A DNA stretch of 43,586 nucleotides. Source: Streptomyces europaeiscabiei. GTDB lineage: Bacteria; Actinomycetota; Actinomycetes; Streptomycetales; Streptomycetaceae. The position numbers were made by a program, and so were the translations under genes. The notes under the pieces are model-generated. The model had not been told where the DNA came from. It saw nothing but the letters and a program-made list of their open reading frames with translations, and ran no database searches. This document shows positions 33,013-41,540 of the stretch, in pieces; positions within the stretch are counted from its first letter, which is position 1; each line of letters opens with the position of its first letter. Where the stretch lies: NCBI RefSeq assembly GCF_001550375.1, contig NZ_LRTR01000128.1:1-43586 (forward strand), read 5' to 3'.

Positions 33013-34000
33013 ATCCACTCCTCACTCCGTACCGCCGCCCGCGCCACAGCCGGTGCAGGCCCACCACTCCCATAACGAGCGGGAGTTCCGCAGGGGTCGG
33101 GAGAGGGATCAATCCGTTTCGATCCGCGGAGGCCACCCTATGCGAAGCGCCGAGGGCGGTGGTCGACCCGCCCGGCACGGCGGTGAATGTGTCCGGCTCC
33201 TCCAACTGCCCCCAGTGGCCGACCGGCCAGGCGATGACCACGGCCCGGCCGACGACGGCATCTTCCGGGACCGTGCCGCCGAACTGCGCCGTCTTGGAAT
33301 CGTCGCTCTGGTGGGCGCGCGAGTCGGCGGAGTTCTCCCGGTGGTCGCCCATGACCCAGAGGCGGCCCTGGGGCACGGTCACCTGGAACTGCTGGGTCGA
33401 GGGCTGGTTGCCGGGGTGGATGTACGCCGTCTCGTCCAGCGGCATGCCGTTGACGGTGACGCGGCCCTGGGTGTCGCAGCACTTGACGGTGTCGCCGCCG
33501 ACCGCGACGACCCGCTTGATCAGGTCCTGTTCGTCGTCGGACGGGAGGAGGCCGATGAACTGCAGGCCTTCCTTTATCTGTTTGATGACGATCGGGTCCT
33601 CGGTGGCGGCCGTCGTCTGCTCGTCCTCCAGCCAGCCGCCCGGGTCCTTGAAGACGACGACGTCCCCGCGGGTGGGCTTGGAGCCGAACCAGGGCGTGAG
33701 TTTGTCGACCAGGACACGGTCACCGATCTGGATCGTCTGCTCCATGGAGCCCGACGGGATCACGAACGCCTGGACGAGGAAGGTCTTCAGGACCAGGGCT
33801 ATGAGGACGGCGACCCCGACAAGGAGCGGGATCTCCTTGACCGCGGAGCGACGCCGGCGCGCCTTGATCTTGCGGGCGAGCTTCCGCCGCTCGACCCGGC
33901 TCGGCCGGGCGGCCCCGCCGGACCGCCGCGTGCCGGTGGGCAGCAGGTTCTCGGCGGCGGTGCTGGGAGCCGCACCGCGGGGTTTGCCGCGGTTACCCAT
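32870..34000 (-). CDS. sipX: Type I signal peptidase (SipX) with C-terminal run-on
   Basis: A 376-residue signal peptidase: basic N-terminus, anchor near residues 55-75, catalytic Ser in 'VIPSGSMEQTI', Lys in 'IKRVVAVGGDTVKC', box E 'VMGDHRENSADSRAH', and a hydrophobic C-terminal segment (LPLVMGVVGLHRL). After it the frame continues for about 55 Arg/Gly-rich residues into sipY before stopping at 32870. A TGA in the +1 frame lies exactly before the sipY ribosome-binding site, so the expected end is near 33020. The ATG at 34000 overlaps the sipW stop by 8 bp. Confidence 0.85.
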   Translation of the reverse strand: MGNRGKPRGAAPSTAAENLLPTGTRRSGGAARPSRVERRKLARKIKARRRRSAVKEIPLLVGVAVLIALVLKTFLVQAFVIPSGSMEQTIQIGDRVLVDKLTPWFGSKPTRGDVVVFKDPGGWLEDEQTTAATEDPIVIKQIKEGLQFIGLLPSDDEQDLIKRVVAVGGDTVKCCDTQGRVTVNGMPLDETAYIHPGNQPSTQQFQVTVPQGRLWVMGDHRENSADSRAHQSDDSKTAQFGGTVPEDAVVGRAVVIAWPVGHWGQLEEPDTFTAVPGGSTTALGASHRVASADRNGLIPLPTPAELPLVMGVVGLHRLWRGRRYGVRSGCGGFGGRRTVRTRWFRRTAGAIRRGGFPGRGERGGRREFRGFGRLRE

Positions 34001-34724
34001 GCGCACCGCCGACGGCGGCGGACACACGCGCGTAGGCGTCCGGACGGTCCAGACGCGTCCAGTGGTCGGCGGGCCAGCCGATCCAGTCGGCCCTGCCGAT
34101 CACGGAGTCGAGGGGGACCATGCCGCCGCCGGGCGACCCCAGATGGTCGCGGGAATCGCTGGAGTCACTGCGGTGGTCGCCGAGGAGGAACAGCCTGCCC
34201 TCGGGGACGACCACGTCGAAGGGTACGTTCGACGGGCTGTCGCCCGGGTACAGAAACGACGACTCGTCGACCCACCGGCCGTTCACCTCAAGCCTCCCCT
34301 GCTGGTCGCAGCAGACCACCCGGTCTCCCCCCACGCCGACAACGCGCTTGATGTAGTCGGCGTTCCCGAAGTAGCCGGTGCCGTCGAACACGACGACGTC
34401 ACCGCGCTGCGGCTCAGATCCGAAACGGTACGCCAACTTATTTACGAGAACGCGGTCCCCGATCCTCAATGAACGGGCCATGGAGCTGCTGGGAATCTGG
34501 AACGGCTGCATCACGAAGTTGCTGAAGAGCGCCAGAAAAAGCAGGCAGATCAGCACGGTCAGGGTGTAATTCCCACCCGGCACCCACTCGGTGGCCCGGT
34601 CCACCCATGCGAAACGCGACCGCTCCTCAGGCCCTCCTGTGTCGGAGATCTCCTCGGAGACCTCGTCGCCGGAAGGGCGAGGGGAACGGTCGCGCTCCAT
34701 GTGCTGCTGTGCGTCGGTGTCCAT
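33993..34724 (-). CDS. sipW: Type I signal peptidase (SipW)
   Basis: A 243-residue signal peptidase. About 50 charged N-terminal residues precede one membrane anchor (YTLTVLICLLFLALFSNF). The catalytic Ser is in 'QIPSSSMARSL', the Lys in 'IKRVVGVGGDRVVC', and box E is 'LLGDHRSDSSDSRDH'. No C-terminal membrane segment is present, unlike the other three. ATG 34724. It follows rplS by 69 bp and is the first of the four sip genes. Confidence 0.92.
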   Translation of the reverse strand: MDTDAQQHMERDRSPRPSGDEVSEEISDTGGPEERSRFAWVDRATEWVPGGNYTLTVLICLLFLALFSNFVMQPFQIPSSSMARSLRIGDRVLVNKLAYRFGSEPQRGDVVVFDGTGYFGNADYIKRVVGVGGDRVVCCDQQGRLEVNGRWVDESSFLYPGDSPSNVPFDVVVPEGRLFLLGDHRSDSSDSRDHLGSPGGGMVPLDSVIGRADWIGWPADHWTRLDRPDAYARVSAAVGGAHG

Positions 34725-34793
34725 CGGGGCCAGATCGTATCCGGCCCCGCTGTGACGACCTTTTGTGACTCGAGTGGTGACTCGAGCGCGCGA

Positions 34794-35144
34794 TCAGTTG
34801 TCGCGCTTCTCCTTGATCTTCGCCGCCTTGCCGCGCAGCTCGCGCAGGTAGTACAGCTTGGCGCGGCGGACGTCACCGCGGGTGACGAGCTCGATCTTCT
34901 CGACGATCGGGGTGTGCACCGGGAAGGTGCGCTCGACGCCGACGGAGAACGAGACCTTGCGGACCGTGAAGGTCTCGCGGACACCGGCGCCCTGGCGACG
35001 GATGACTACGCCCTTGAACTGCTGCACACGGGAGCGGTTGCCCTCGATGACGCGGACGTGGACGTTGACGGTGTCACCCGGGCGGAAGGCCGGGATGTCG
35101 CTGCGCAGCGACGCGGAGTCGACGGAGTCGAGCAGGTGAGACAT
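34794..35144 (-). CDS. rplS: 50S ribosomal protein L19
   Basis: A 116-residue L19 of normal length: '[20 protein letters not shown]' and '[23 protein letters not shown]', ending '[21 protein letters not shown]'. ATG 35144 gives the usual MSHLLDSV start; the frame is open nine codons upstream but without a better ribosome-binding site. It sits at the 30S-50S interface. Confidence 0.97.
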   Translation of the reverse strand: MSHLLDSVDSASLRSDIPAFRPGDTVNVHVRVIEGNRSRVQQFKGVVIRRQGAGVRETFTVRKVSFSVGVERTFPVHTPIVEKIELVTRGDVRRAKLYYLRELRGKAAKIKEKRDN

Positions 35145-35278
35145 TTCGTCTGCTTTCTTCGCCCATGCCACAGGTCATAGGCGGGAGCTAGGTGTATCGA
35201 GAGGATGCTGTCCGTGTCGGGGCGGGCGTCGTGTCCCCCTGCGGCAGGGGCGCGCGCCGGACGACGCACAACAGCGGC

Positions 35279-36112
35279 CTATTGTTCCACGCCCTCCGGC
35301 CGCTGCCAAAATCGGCCGTGCGACGCACCCTCCGGATCCGGCGCCCAGCCCAGGATGGAGAGCATCTCGCGGTCCTTCTTGTCGAAGGCCTTGGGGTCGC
35401 AGCGCTCGATGAGGTCGGGCCGGTTGGCCGCCGTACGCTTCAGGGCCTCGTCGCGCCGCCAGCGAGCGATCTTGCCGTGGTGCCCGCTGAGCAGCACATC
35501 GGGGATGTCGCGGCCGCGCCACTCGGGGGGCTTGGTGTAGACCGGCCCCTCCAGGAGGTTGGCCATGGCGCCTGGCGCGAAGGAGTCGTCCCGGTGGGAC
35601 TCGGCGTTACCGAGAACTCCGGGCAGCAGCCGCGCCACGGCCTCGGTGACGACGAGGACGGCCGCCTCGCCGCCGGCGAGCACATAGTCGCCGATGGACA
35701 CCTCGTGAACGGGCATCCGGGTGGCGTACTCGTCGATCACGCGTCGGTCGATGCCCTCGTAGCGCGCCGGTGTGAAGACCAGCCAGGGGCGCTCGGAGAG
35801 CTCGACGGCGAGCGCCTGGGTGAAGGGGCGGCCGCTGGGGGTGGGGACGATGAGCGCGGGCTCGCCGGCACCCGTCTCGTAGCCGTCGGCGAGGACGGAG
35901 TCCAGGGCGTCGCCCCAGGGGTCCGTCTTCATGACCATTCCGGGGCCGCCGCCGTAGGGGGTGTCGTCGACCGTGTTGTGCCGGTCGTACGTCCACTGCC
36001 GCAGGTCGTGGACGTGCACGTTCAGCTGTCCACGCGCGCGTGCCTTGCCGACGAGGGAGACGTTCAGGGGTTCGAGGTACTCGGGGAAGATCGTGACGAC
36101 GTCGAGCCGCAT
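35279..36112 (-). CDS. trmD: tRNA (guanine37-N1)-methyltransferase
   Basis: A 277-residue TrmD: '[20 protein letters not shown]' start, 'DDTPYGGGPGMVMK', and the trefoil-knot SAM site 'RYEGIDRRVIDEYA' with 'SIGDYVLAGGEAAVLV'. It places m1G37 in tRNAs reading CNN and prevents +1 frameshifting. ATG 36112 overlaps the rimM stop (TGATG). Confidence 0.97.
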   Translation of the reverse strand: MRLDVVTIFPEYLEPLNVSLVGKARARGQLNVHVHDLRQWTYDRHNTVDDTPYGGGPGMVMKTDPWGDALDSVLADGYETGAGEPALIVPTPSGRPFTQALAVELSERPWLVFTPARYEGIDRRVIDEYATRMPVHEVSIGDYVLAGGEAAVLVVTEAVARLLPGVLGNAESHRDDSFAPGAMANLLEGPVYTKPPEWRGRDIPDVLLSGHHGKIARWRRDEALKRTAANRPDLIERCDPKAFDKKDREMLSILGWAPDPEGASHGRFWQRPEGVEQ

Positions 36113-36699
36113 CAGATCTCGTTCCCGGCCGGTCCGGAGGGATCCGCGGCGGACTCCTCGTCGGCGTCCCGGGCGGAAGCGATCTCCGCCCGGTCGTCGA
36201 TCAGGCCCGGCGGCGGGTCGATGACCGCCCGCTGCTCGGTCAGGTCGATCTCGGTGACGATCTTCTCGACGAACGGGATCATCACCTCGCTCCCGTCGGG
36301 CCGCTCGACGATGAAGAGGTCCTGGGACGGCAGGTGCGAGATCTCGATGATCCGGCCGACCTCGGTTCCGTCCTTGGTGACCACGTCCAGGTCCATCAGC
36401 TGGTGGTCGTAGTACTCGTCCTCTTCCTCCGGCAGATCCTCCGGGTCCACCTCCGCGATCAGCAGGGTGTTGCGGAGGGCCTCGGCGGCGCTGCGGTCGC
36501 GGACGCCCTCGAAGCGCAGGAGCAGCCGGCCGCTGTGGACCCGGCCGGTCTCGATGGTGAGCGGGCCCGTCGAGGCGGGGTCCGTGAACAGGACGGCGCC
36601 GGGAGCGAGCCGGAGTTCCGGCTCGTCGGTGCGGACCTCGACGGTGACCTCGCCCTTGATGCCGTGGGCGCGGCCGATCCGTGCGACTACGAGCTGCAC
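36112..36699 (-). CDS. rimM: 16S rRNA processing protein RimM
   Basis: A 195-residue RimM: N-terminal '[23 protein letters not shown]' and the C-terminal PRC-barrel ('[17 protein letters not shown]', '[13 protein letters not shown]'). An acidic tail of about 30 residues is extra. It assists maturation of the 30S head. GTG 36699 start. Confidence 0.96.
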   Translation of the reverse strand: MQLVVARIGRAHGIKGEVTVEVRTDEPELRLAPGAVLFTDPASTGPLTIETGRVHSGRLLLRFEGVRDRSAAEALRNTLLIAEVDPEDLPEEEDEYYDHQLMDLDVVTKDGTEVGRIIEISHLPSQDLFIVERPDGSEVMIPFVEKIVTEIDLTEQRAVIDPPPGLIDDRAEIASARDADEESAADPSGPAGNEI

Positions 36700-36782
36700 T
36701 GTGCTTGATCTCCTGTCATACGACTACGGGCCGGGGACGGCCCAGTGGCCCTCCCCGGCCCGAGCCGGTGCTGCGCATGTTG

Positions 36783-37022
36783 TCAGCGGACGTGGTCCAC
36801 GTCGACGAGGTCGACTCGGATACCGCGGCCACCGATGGCGCCCACGACGGTACGCAGGGCGCGGGCGGTACGGCCGTTGCGGCCGATCACCTTACCGAGG
36901 TCGTCGGGGTGGACCCTGACCTCGAGTACGCGTCCACGGCGCAGGTCGCGGGAAGCCACCTGCACATCGTCGGGGTAGTCGACGATGCCCTTGACGAGGT
37001 GCTCAAGAGCCTCCTCGAGCAT
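36783..37022 (-). CDS. khpA: KH-domain RNA-binding protein KhpA
   Basis: A 79-residue single KH domain: 'LEHLVKGIVDYPDDVQV' then 'VHPDDLGKVIGRNGRTARALRTVV' with the IGRNGR type GXXG loop. It is the usual partner between rpsP and rimM and probably binds RNA with a Jag/KhpB-like protein encoded elsewhere. Its ATG is two bases after the rpsP stop. Confidence 0.95.
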   Translation of the reverse strand: MLEEALEHLVKGIVDYPDDVQVASRDLRRGRVLEVRVHPDDLGKVIGRNGRTARALRTVVGAIGGRGIRVDLVDVDHVR

Positions 37023-37024
37023 GC

Positions 37025-37444
37025 TCAGGCCTCGGTCGACTCGGACTCGGCGGCAGCCTCGTCCTTCTTGTCGGCCTTCTTCTTCTGGGTGATCGCCTCA
37101 CCCTTGCCCTCGTCGTCGCCGCCCAGGGCCTCGAACGACGGGCGCGCGGACTTCGGCTGGGCCACGAGGAGCGGCGCCGGAGCGGGCTCGCCCTTGAACT
37201 TCTGCCAGTCGCCGGTCTTCTTCAGGATCGCGAGCACGGGCTCGGTCGGCTGCGCGCCGACACCCAGCCAGTACGCGACGCGGTCCTCGTCGACCTCGAT
37301 GACCGACGGGTGGTACGTCGGGTGGTACTTGCCGATCTCCTCGATCGCACGACCGTCACGACGGGTGCGGGAGTCGGCGACGACGATGCGGTAGTGAGGC
37401 GAACGGATCTTGCCCAGACGCTTCAGCTTGATCTTGACTGCCAC
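37025..37444 (-). CDS. rpsP: 30S ribosomal protein S16
   Basis: A 139-residue S16: '[25 protein letters not shown]' and '[16 protein letters not shown]'. About 50 C-terminal residues beyond the core are Lys/Glu/Ala-rich, as in other Streptomyces. It is the first gene of rpsP-khpA-rimM-trmD. Confidence 0.97.
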   Translation of the reverse strand: MAVKIKLKRLGKIRSPHYRIVVADSRTRRDGRAIEEIGKYHPTYHPSVIEVDEDRVAYWLGVGAQPTEPVLAILKKTGDWQKFKGEPAPAPLLVAQPKSARPSFEALGGDDEGKGEAITQKKKADKKDEAAAESESTEA

Positions 37445-37806
37445 GGGAGTGGGTTCTCCTGGATTTGACGTGATTGGGCACGGCGAGAAGGCCGCGTGGG
37501 GTTGCGGTACCCGAGTGCCCGATGGACGCGTCAGCCGGAGGAGAGAGGGGTCCTGTGCGACTGTCGAGTACAGCTAGCCATTGTGCCACACGCTGGGCTT
37601 CGCCTCTTACCGGGGCCGGACGAAGCCATGCCGAAGCGGCACCCGGCGCCAGGGCGTTTCGCCTGCCCCGGCGCGCGGGGCGCCTCCCAGCGGCACAACT
37701 GCCGCAGCCACGCATGACTGCAGCGGCACCCCACGGTGCGGCCGAATCCGAGCCCACGAGCTGTGTACGGCTGCCACGAGCAGTCGTCGTCCCAGCTCGT
37801 CGGCCG
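37445..37806. other. Gene-free stretch upstream of rpsP
   Basis: This 362-bp gap between the SprT-like gene and rpsP should carry the rpsP promoter and leader on the minus strand. Short open frames exist on both strands but without coding bias or a ribosome-binding site. I find no tRNA, long repeat or strong terminator. Confidence 0.5.
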
Positions 37807-38403
37807 TCACGCCGCGCCCACGACCTCCGGGATACGGAAGGGCTTGCCGCAGCCGCCGCAGACGATGGGGGCCTGGGCCAGTACGGACGGGACGACCCGG
37901 ACGTTGCGGCCGCAGTCGCAGACGGCCTTGACGCGGACGCCGCCGCCGGAGGAGCCGTGGCGGGCGGCCGGGCCCCGGAAGCTGCGGGCCGTGTCCGCGG
38001 AGGTCGCCGCGGTGTGGGCCTTGAGGGCACGCTGCAATCTGTCGATGGTCGGGCGGTAGCGACGCTTGGCCTCGGGGTTGAGCGTGACCAGCGAGAAACC
38101 GCTGCTGGGGTGCGGTTCCTCCGGATGGTCGAGGCCGAGCTCCTCGGCGATCGCGAGGAATCTGCGGTTGTGGTACCGGCCGGCCCGGGAGGTGTCGCGG
38201 ACTCCGCGCGCGGCGGCGATGCCATGGACTGCCTCATGGAGCAGTCGCTCGAAGGAGAGTTCGTGCCCGCAGGCGGACGACGACTCCCCGATCAGTGACT
38301 CGGGAGCGGCAAGATCCGGCAGCTCGGGGTGGTGCCGTTGAATGTCGGCCCACGCCTGTGCCAGTTCTGCGGCGAGAACAGGTGGTGTCTGTGTCGTGCT
38401 CAC
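37807..38403 (-). CDS. SprT-like zinc metalloprotease-domain protein
   Basis: A 198-residue protein with a SprT-like domain: HEAVHGIAAARG is the HExxH metal site and 'RYHNRRF' contains a further His. A C-terminal zinc ribbon-like part has CDCG and, 20 residues later, CGGCGKPF. SprT proteins (SPRTN relatives) can cut DNA-crosslinked proteins; the bacterial role is unknown. GTG 38403 gives MSTTQTPP; a GTG at 38484 would add 27 residues without clear homology. Confidence 0.78.
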   Translation of the reverse strand: MSTTQTPPVLAAELAQAWADIQRHHPELPDLAAPESLIGESSSACGHELSFERLLHEAVHGIAAARGVRDTSRAGRYHNRRFLAIAEELGLDHPEEPHPSSGFSLVTLNPEAKRRYRPTIDRLQRALKAHTAATSADTARSFRGPAARHGSSGGGVRVKAVCDCGRNVRVVPSVLAQAPIVCGGCGKPFRIPEVVGAA

Positions 38404-38663
38404 GTAATGACAACGAGCCGGGGTGCCCGTGTGTTCCGATTCCGGGCCATCCCAAATAATTTGCACGTACCCGTCAGTTGCCACTAGTGCGTCCTGACGA
38501 GGGCGGGTGCGCTGATCTGCGGAGAAGCCTCACAGCTCACCACAAGGCGGTACGTAGTAACACGTACGCCCCGGCGCGTAGACGAGGTCCACGCGCTGGG
38601 GCACCTGTGGTCGTCAGATGCGCAAGGGGCGTTTCGGCCGCTCTCCCGGCGGAAGGGAGCGCT

Positions 38664-40079
38664 CTAGTAAGCGCGCGCCACCACGGCGACGTTACCGGGT
38701 GCGTCGTAGGAGTCGGGCACCGACCCGTCCTCGGCGACCAGACACCGTACGGTCACGGCGTGCTCCCCGAGCCTGGTCTCGCCGTCCTCGCCCAGCGTCG
38801 ACCAGGGAATACGCGCCCAGCCGCCGGCAGCTGCGGCCTCGATCGCCTCGTCGAGCGTGGAAACCTCGGTCGTACGGGACTCGCGGCGCTCGCGCGACTG
38901 CTTCAGGAGGAGCGCCTGATCCTCCTCGAGGATCGCCGGCAGCAGGTGTGCGAGTGCGTCGACGGCGACCGGTTCCTTGCCGCCCGGGATGCGGCGGACG
39001 AGCATCGCGGTGCCGTTCTCCAGGTCACGGGGGCCGATCTCGATGCGTACGGGGACGCCCTTGAGTTCCCAGTCGACGGCGCGGCGGCCGAAGGGGACGT
39101 CCGTGCGGTCGTCCACCTGGACACGGACACCCGCGGCCTTCAGCCGGGCGCCGAGTTCGCGGACCTTGGCCAGAACCGCGTCGTCGCCCTTGATCGCGAG
39201 CACGACGACCTGGATCTGGGCCAGCCGGGGCGGGACCCGCAGGCCGTTGTCGTCGCCGTGCATCATCACCAGGGCACCGATCATGCGGGTGGTGGAGCCC
39301 CAGGAGGTCTGCCAGACGAGTTCCTGCTTGCCTTCCTTCGACAGGTACCGGGTGTTGAAGGCCTTGGCGAAGTTCTGGCCCAGTTCGTGGCTGGTGGCCA
39401 TCTGGAGGGCCTTGCCGTCGCCCATCATGCCTTCGAGGGTGAGGGTGTTGACGGCTCCCGCGAAGCGTTCCTTGACGGTCTTGCGGCCGGGGACGACGTC
39501 CATCGCGAGGACGTTCACCATGAAGTCCTCGTAGACCTCCCGGTGGATGTGCGCGGCGAAGTCGCGCGCCTCCTCGTACGTCGCGTGCGCCGTGTGGCCC
39601 TCCTGCCAGAGGAACTCGGAGGTGCGCAGGAACAGACGCGGGCGCAGCTCCCAACGGACCACGTTCGCCCACTGGTTGATCAGCAGCGGCAGGTCGCGGT
39701 AGCTCTGCACCCACTTCGAGAAGTACTCGTTGATGATCATCTCGGAGGTGGGGCGGACCACGGCGGGCTCTTCGAGCTCCTTGCCGCCGCCGTGCGTCAC
39801 CACGGCCAGCTCGGGCGCGAAGCCCTCGACGTGCTCGGCCTCCCGGGCGAGGTACGACTGCGGGATCAGGAGCGGGAAGTACGCGTTCTGCGTGCCCGTC
39901 TCCTTGATCCTGGAGTCCATCTCCTGCTGCATCCGCTCCCACAGCCCGTACCCATACGGTCGGATGACCATGGTGCCGCGCACCGGACCGTTGTCGGCCA
40001 GCTCGGCCTTGGTGATCAGATCCTGGTACCAGCGCGGGAAGTCGTCCGCGCGGGGCGTGAGTACGGGTGCCTTGGCCAT
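38664..40079 (-). CDS. proS: Prolyl-tRNA synthetase, archaeal/eukaryotic type
   Basis: A 471-residue class II aminoacyl-tRNA synthetase. It starts 'MAKAPVLTPRADDFPRWYQDL', with motif 1 'GTMVIRPYGYGLWE', the proline site 'VVRPTSEMIINEYFSKW', motif 2 'RPRLFLRTSEFLWQEGHTAH' and motif 3 'GSTTRMIGALVMMHGDDNGL'. There is no editing insertion, and a C-terminal zinc-like extension ends in Ala-Tyr, so it belongs to the short eukaryotic/archaeal-type ProRS rather than the ~570-residue bacterial type. ATG 40079 has no clear Shine-Dalgarno. A second, bacterial-type ProRS elsewhere in the genome is possible. Confidence 0.93.
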   Translation of the reverse strand: MAKAPVLTPRADDFPRWYQDLITKAELADNGPVRGTMVIRPYGYGLWERMQQEMDSRIKETGTQNAYFPLLIPQSYLAREAEHVEGFAPELAVVTHGGGKELEEPAVVRPTSEMIINEYFSKWVQSYRDLPLLINQWANVVRWELRPRLFLRTSEFLWQEGHTAHATYEEARDFAAHIHREVYEDFMVNVLAMDVVPGRKTVKERFAGAVNTLTLEGMMGDGKALQMATSHELGQNFAKAFNTRYLSKEGKQELVWQTSWGSTTRMIGALVMMHGDDNGLRVPPRLAQIQVVVLAIKGDDAVLAKVRELGARLKAAGVRVQVDDRTDVPFGRRAVDWELKGVPVRIEIGPRDLENGTAMLVRRIPGGKEPVAVDALAHLLPAILEEDQALLLKQSRERRESRTTEVSTLDEAIEAAAAGGWARIPWSTLGEDGETRLGEHAVTVRCLVAEDGSVPDSYDAPGNVAVVARAY

Positions 40080-40281
40080 GGCGCGATGGTACGGGTCCAC
40101 GTTGCGGGGATGTGAATTCTTTTGTTCACTCCCAGACAGTTCGCAAGCCGGTGTCCGAGACCCCTGGACGACTCGCCGGGTGCGGAGTTTCCTGACATAC
40201 GGGGGGAGTGCGAGCGCGCACTGCCACGGGGGCCAGGAAATCCGGCAACGGCAACTCACGGCGGATTGGGGCGCTTTCGAT

Positions 40282-41142
40282 ATGACACCTACGCTCGTGC
40301 GGCAGCAACTGCCTCGCGCGGGGGCCGCACCCCGCGTGGACCGGTGTGCACGCGCGCGTGACTGGGCCGAGATCCAGGAACGGATGCTGGTACCGCTGTA
40401 CGAGGCCGTCCACCGGCGGCTCGACGTCGGCACCGGCACCCGACTGCTCGGCCTCGGCTGCGGGTCCGGCCTCGCGCTGTTGATGGCCGCCTCGCGGGGC
40501 GCCGCGGTCACCGGCGTCGACTCGGGGACCCCCGAGAGAACGGCACTCGCGCGGGAGCGGCTGCAGACGGAGGCATGGGCCACACGCGCGCGTGGCGGCG
40601 CTCGGGTCGTCGAAGGCGTCCCCGAGGACGCGGCCCGCACGCCCGGTGACCCGCTGTACAACCTGGTGACCGCCTTCGAGCCGATCGGCTGCCTGGCCGG
40701 GGACTCCGAGGGCCTCGGTGAACTGCTCGCCTCGGCGACCCCGCTCGCGGAACGCGGCACCCCCGTGGTCCTCGCCGGCTGGGGCCCGCCTGAACGCTGC
40801 GCCACGTCCGCCGTGCTCCGTGTGGCCACGAAGCTCGCCGATCCCCTGCGCAGCGCGGGCAGTTGGCGCCCGGCACTGCGGGACGACCTGGAGGAGGTCG
40901 CCCAGCGGGCCGGCCTGAAGCCGGACGGTTCCGGACGCGTGGCCTGCCCCTTCGGGTACGCCAACGTGGACAACGCGGTCCGGGGGCTGTTGTCGACCGG
41001 CCTGTTCGACGCGGCGATCGGGGCCACCGACCAGGCTCAGGTGGACAAGGAACTGACCGAGGCCCTGCACCCGCACCGCCGCCGGGACGGCACGGTGTGG
41101 ATGCCGAACGTGTTCCGCTACCTGATCACGCGGACGCGCTGA
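40282..41142 (+). CDS. SAM-dependent methyltransferase-like protein
   Basis: A 286-residue class I methyltransferase fold. Motif I is LLGLGCGSGLALLMAASRGA, followed by VTGVDSG with the acidic ribose ligand. The later strands ('NLVTAFEPIGCLAG', 'PVVLAGWGPPE') fit a Rossmann-like methyltransferase, but no substrate is suggested. The ATG at 40282 is chosen because similarity starts here; the frame is open upstream across the proS leader. It is divergent from proS. Confidence 0.82.
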   Translation: MTPTLVRQQLPRAGAAPRVDRCARARDWAEIQERMLVPLYEAVHRRLDVGTGTRLLGLGCGSGLALLMAASRGAAVTGVDSGTPERTALARERLQTEAWATRARGGARVVEGVPEDAARTPGDPLYNLVTAFEPIGCLAGDSEGLGELLASATPLAERGTPVVLAGWGPPERCATSAVLRVATKLADPLRSAGSWRPALRDDLEEVAQRAGLKPDGSGRVACPFGYANVDNAVRGLLSTGLFDAAIGATDQAQVDKELTEALHPHRRRDGTVWMPNVFRYLITRTR

Positions 41143-41540
41143 GGACTCGGGGCGTGTTTCGACGGCTTGGCCGGCCCCTGAGCGCTTCGGTCGGTCCCTG
41201 AGCACTTCGGGGAGCCCTCGAGCGCTTTCGGGCAGTCACTGAGCGCTTCGGGGCACCCCGATCGTTTCGGGGAGCCCCCGAGGAGGTCTTCGAGACTTCT
41301 TCCGATGTGGGTGTGAATGGTGTGAAGAAAGCGGGTCGGTAGCGCTTTCGCTTGGCCAAGTGCCGCACGGCACCCATAGCCTGACGCATCGTCCAGGGGA
41401 ACAACACATCTGCGTACGGGAGTTGCCACCACAAGCACCACGAGCGACACCACACTCATGCCGTCCACGCACACGGCACCCGGCGCCGCGCGCCCGGCCA
41501 CACCCCCCGGCCGGTCACGCGGCGTCCGCCATGAGGCCTG
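41143..41540. other. Gene-free stretch between the methyltransferase and ffh
   Basis: This 398-bp convergent gap holds a set of five imperfect 20-bp tandem repeats at 41178-41278. The rest shows no credible gene. A minus-strand open frame through it is a shadow of the repeats. Confidence 0.6.
41178..41278. repeat. Tandem imperfect 20-21 bp repeats
   Basis: Five units begin at 41178, 41198, 41218, 41239 and 41260. The consensus is CTGAGCGCTTCGGGGAGCCC. The last unit is shortened. AGCGCT inside each is a palindrome. Confidence 0.85.

Noticed and set aside
38478..40115. 545-codon plus-strand open frame opposite proS
   Set aside because: Shadow of the prolyl-tRNA synthetase gene; no domain and no ribosome-binding site.
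40080..40281. T-box riboswitch upstream of proS
   Set aside because: The minus-strand leader lacks the TGGNACCGCG-type T-box sequence and a specifier stem-loop could not be recognised.
41118..41501. 127-codon minus-strand frame between the methyltransferase and ffh
   Set aside because: Its repetitive C-terminal half is a translation of the 20-bp tandem repeats, whose period of 20-21 is not kept in frame.
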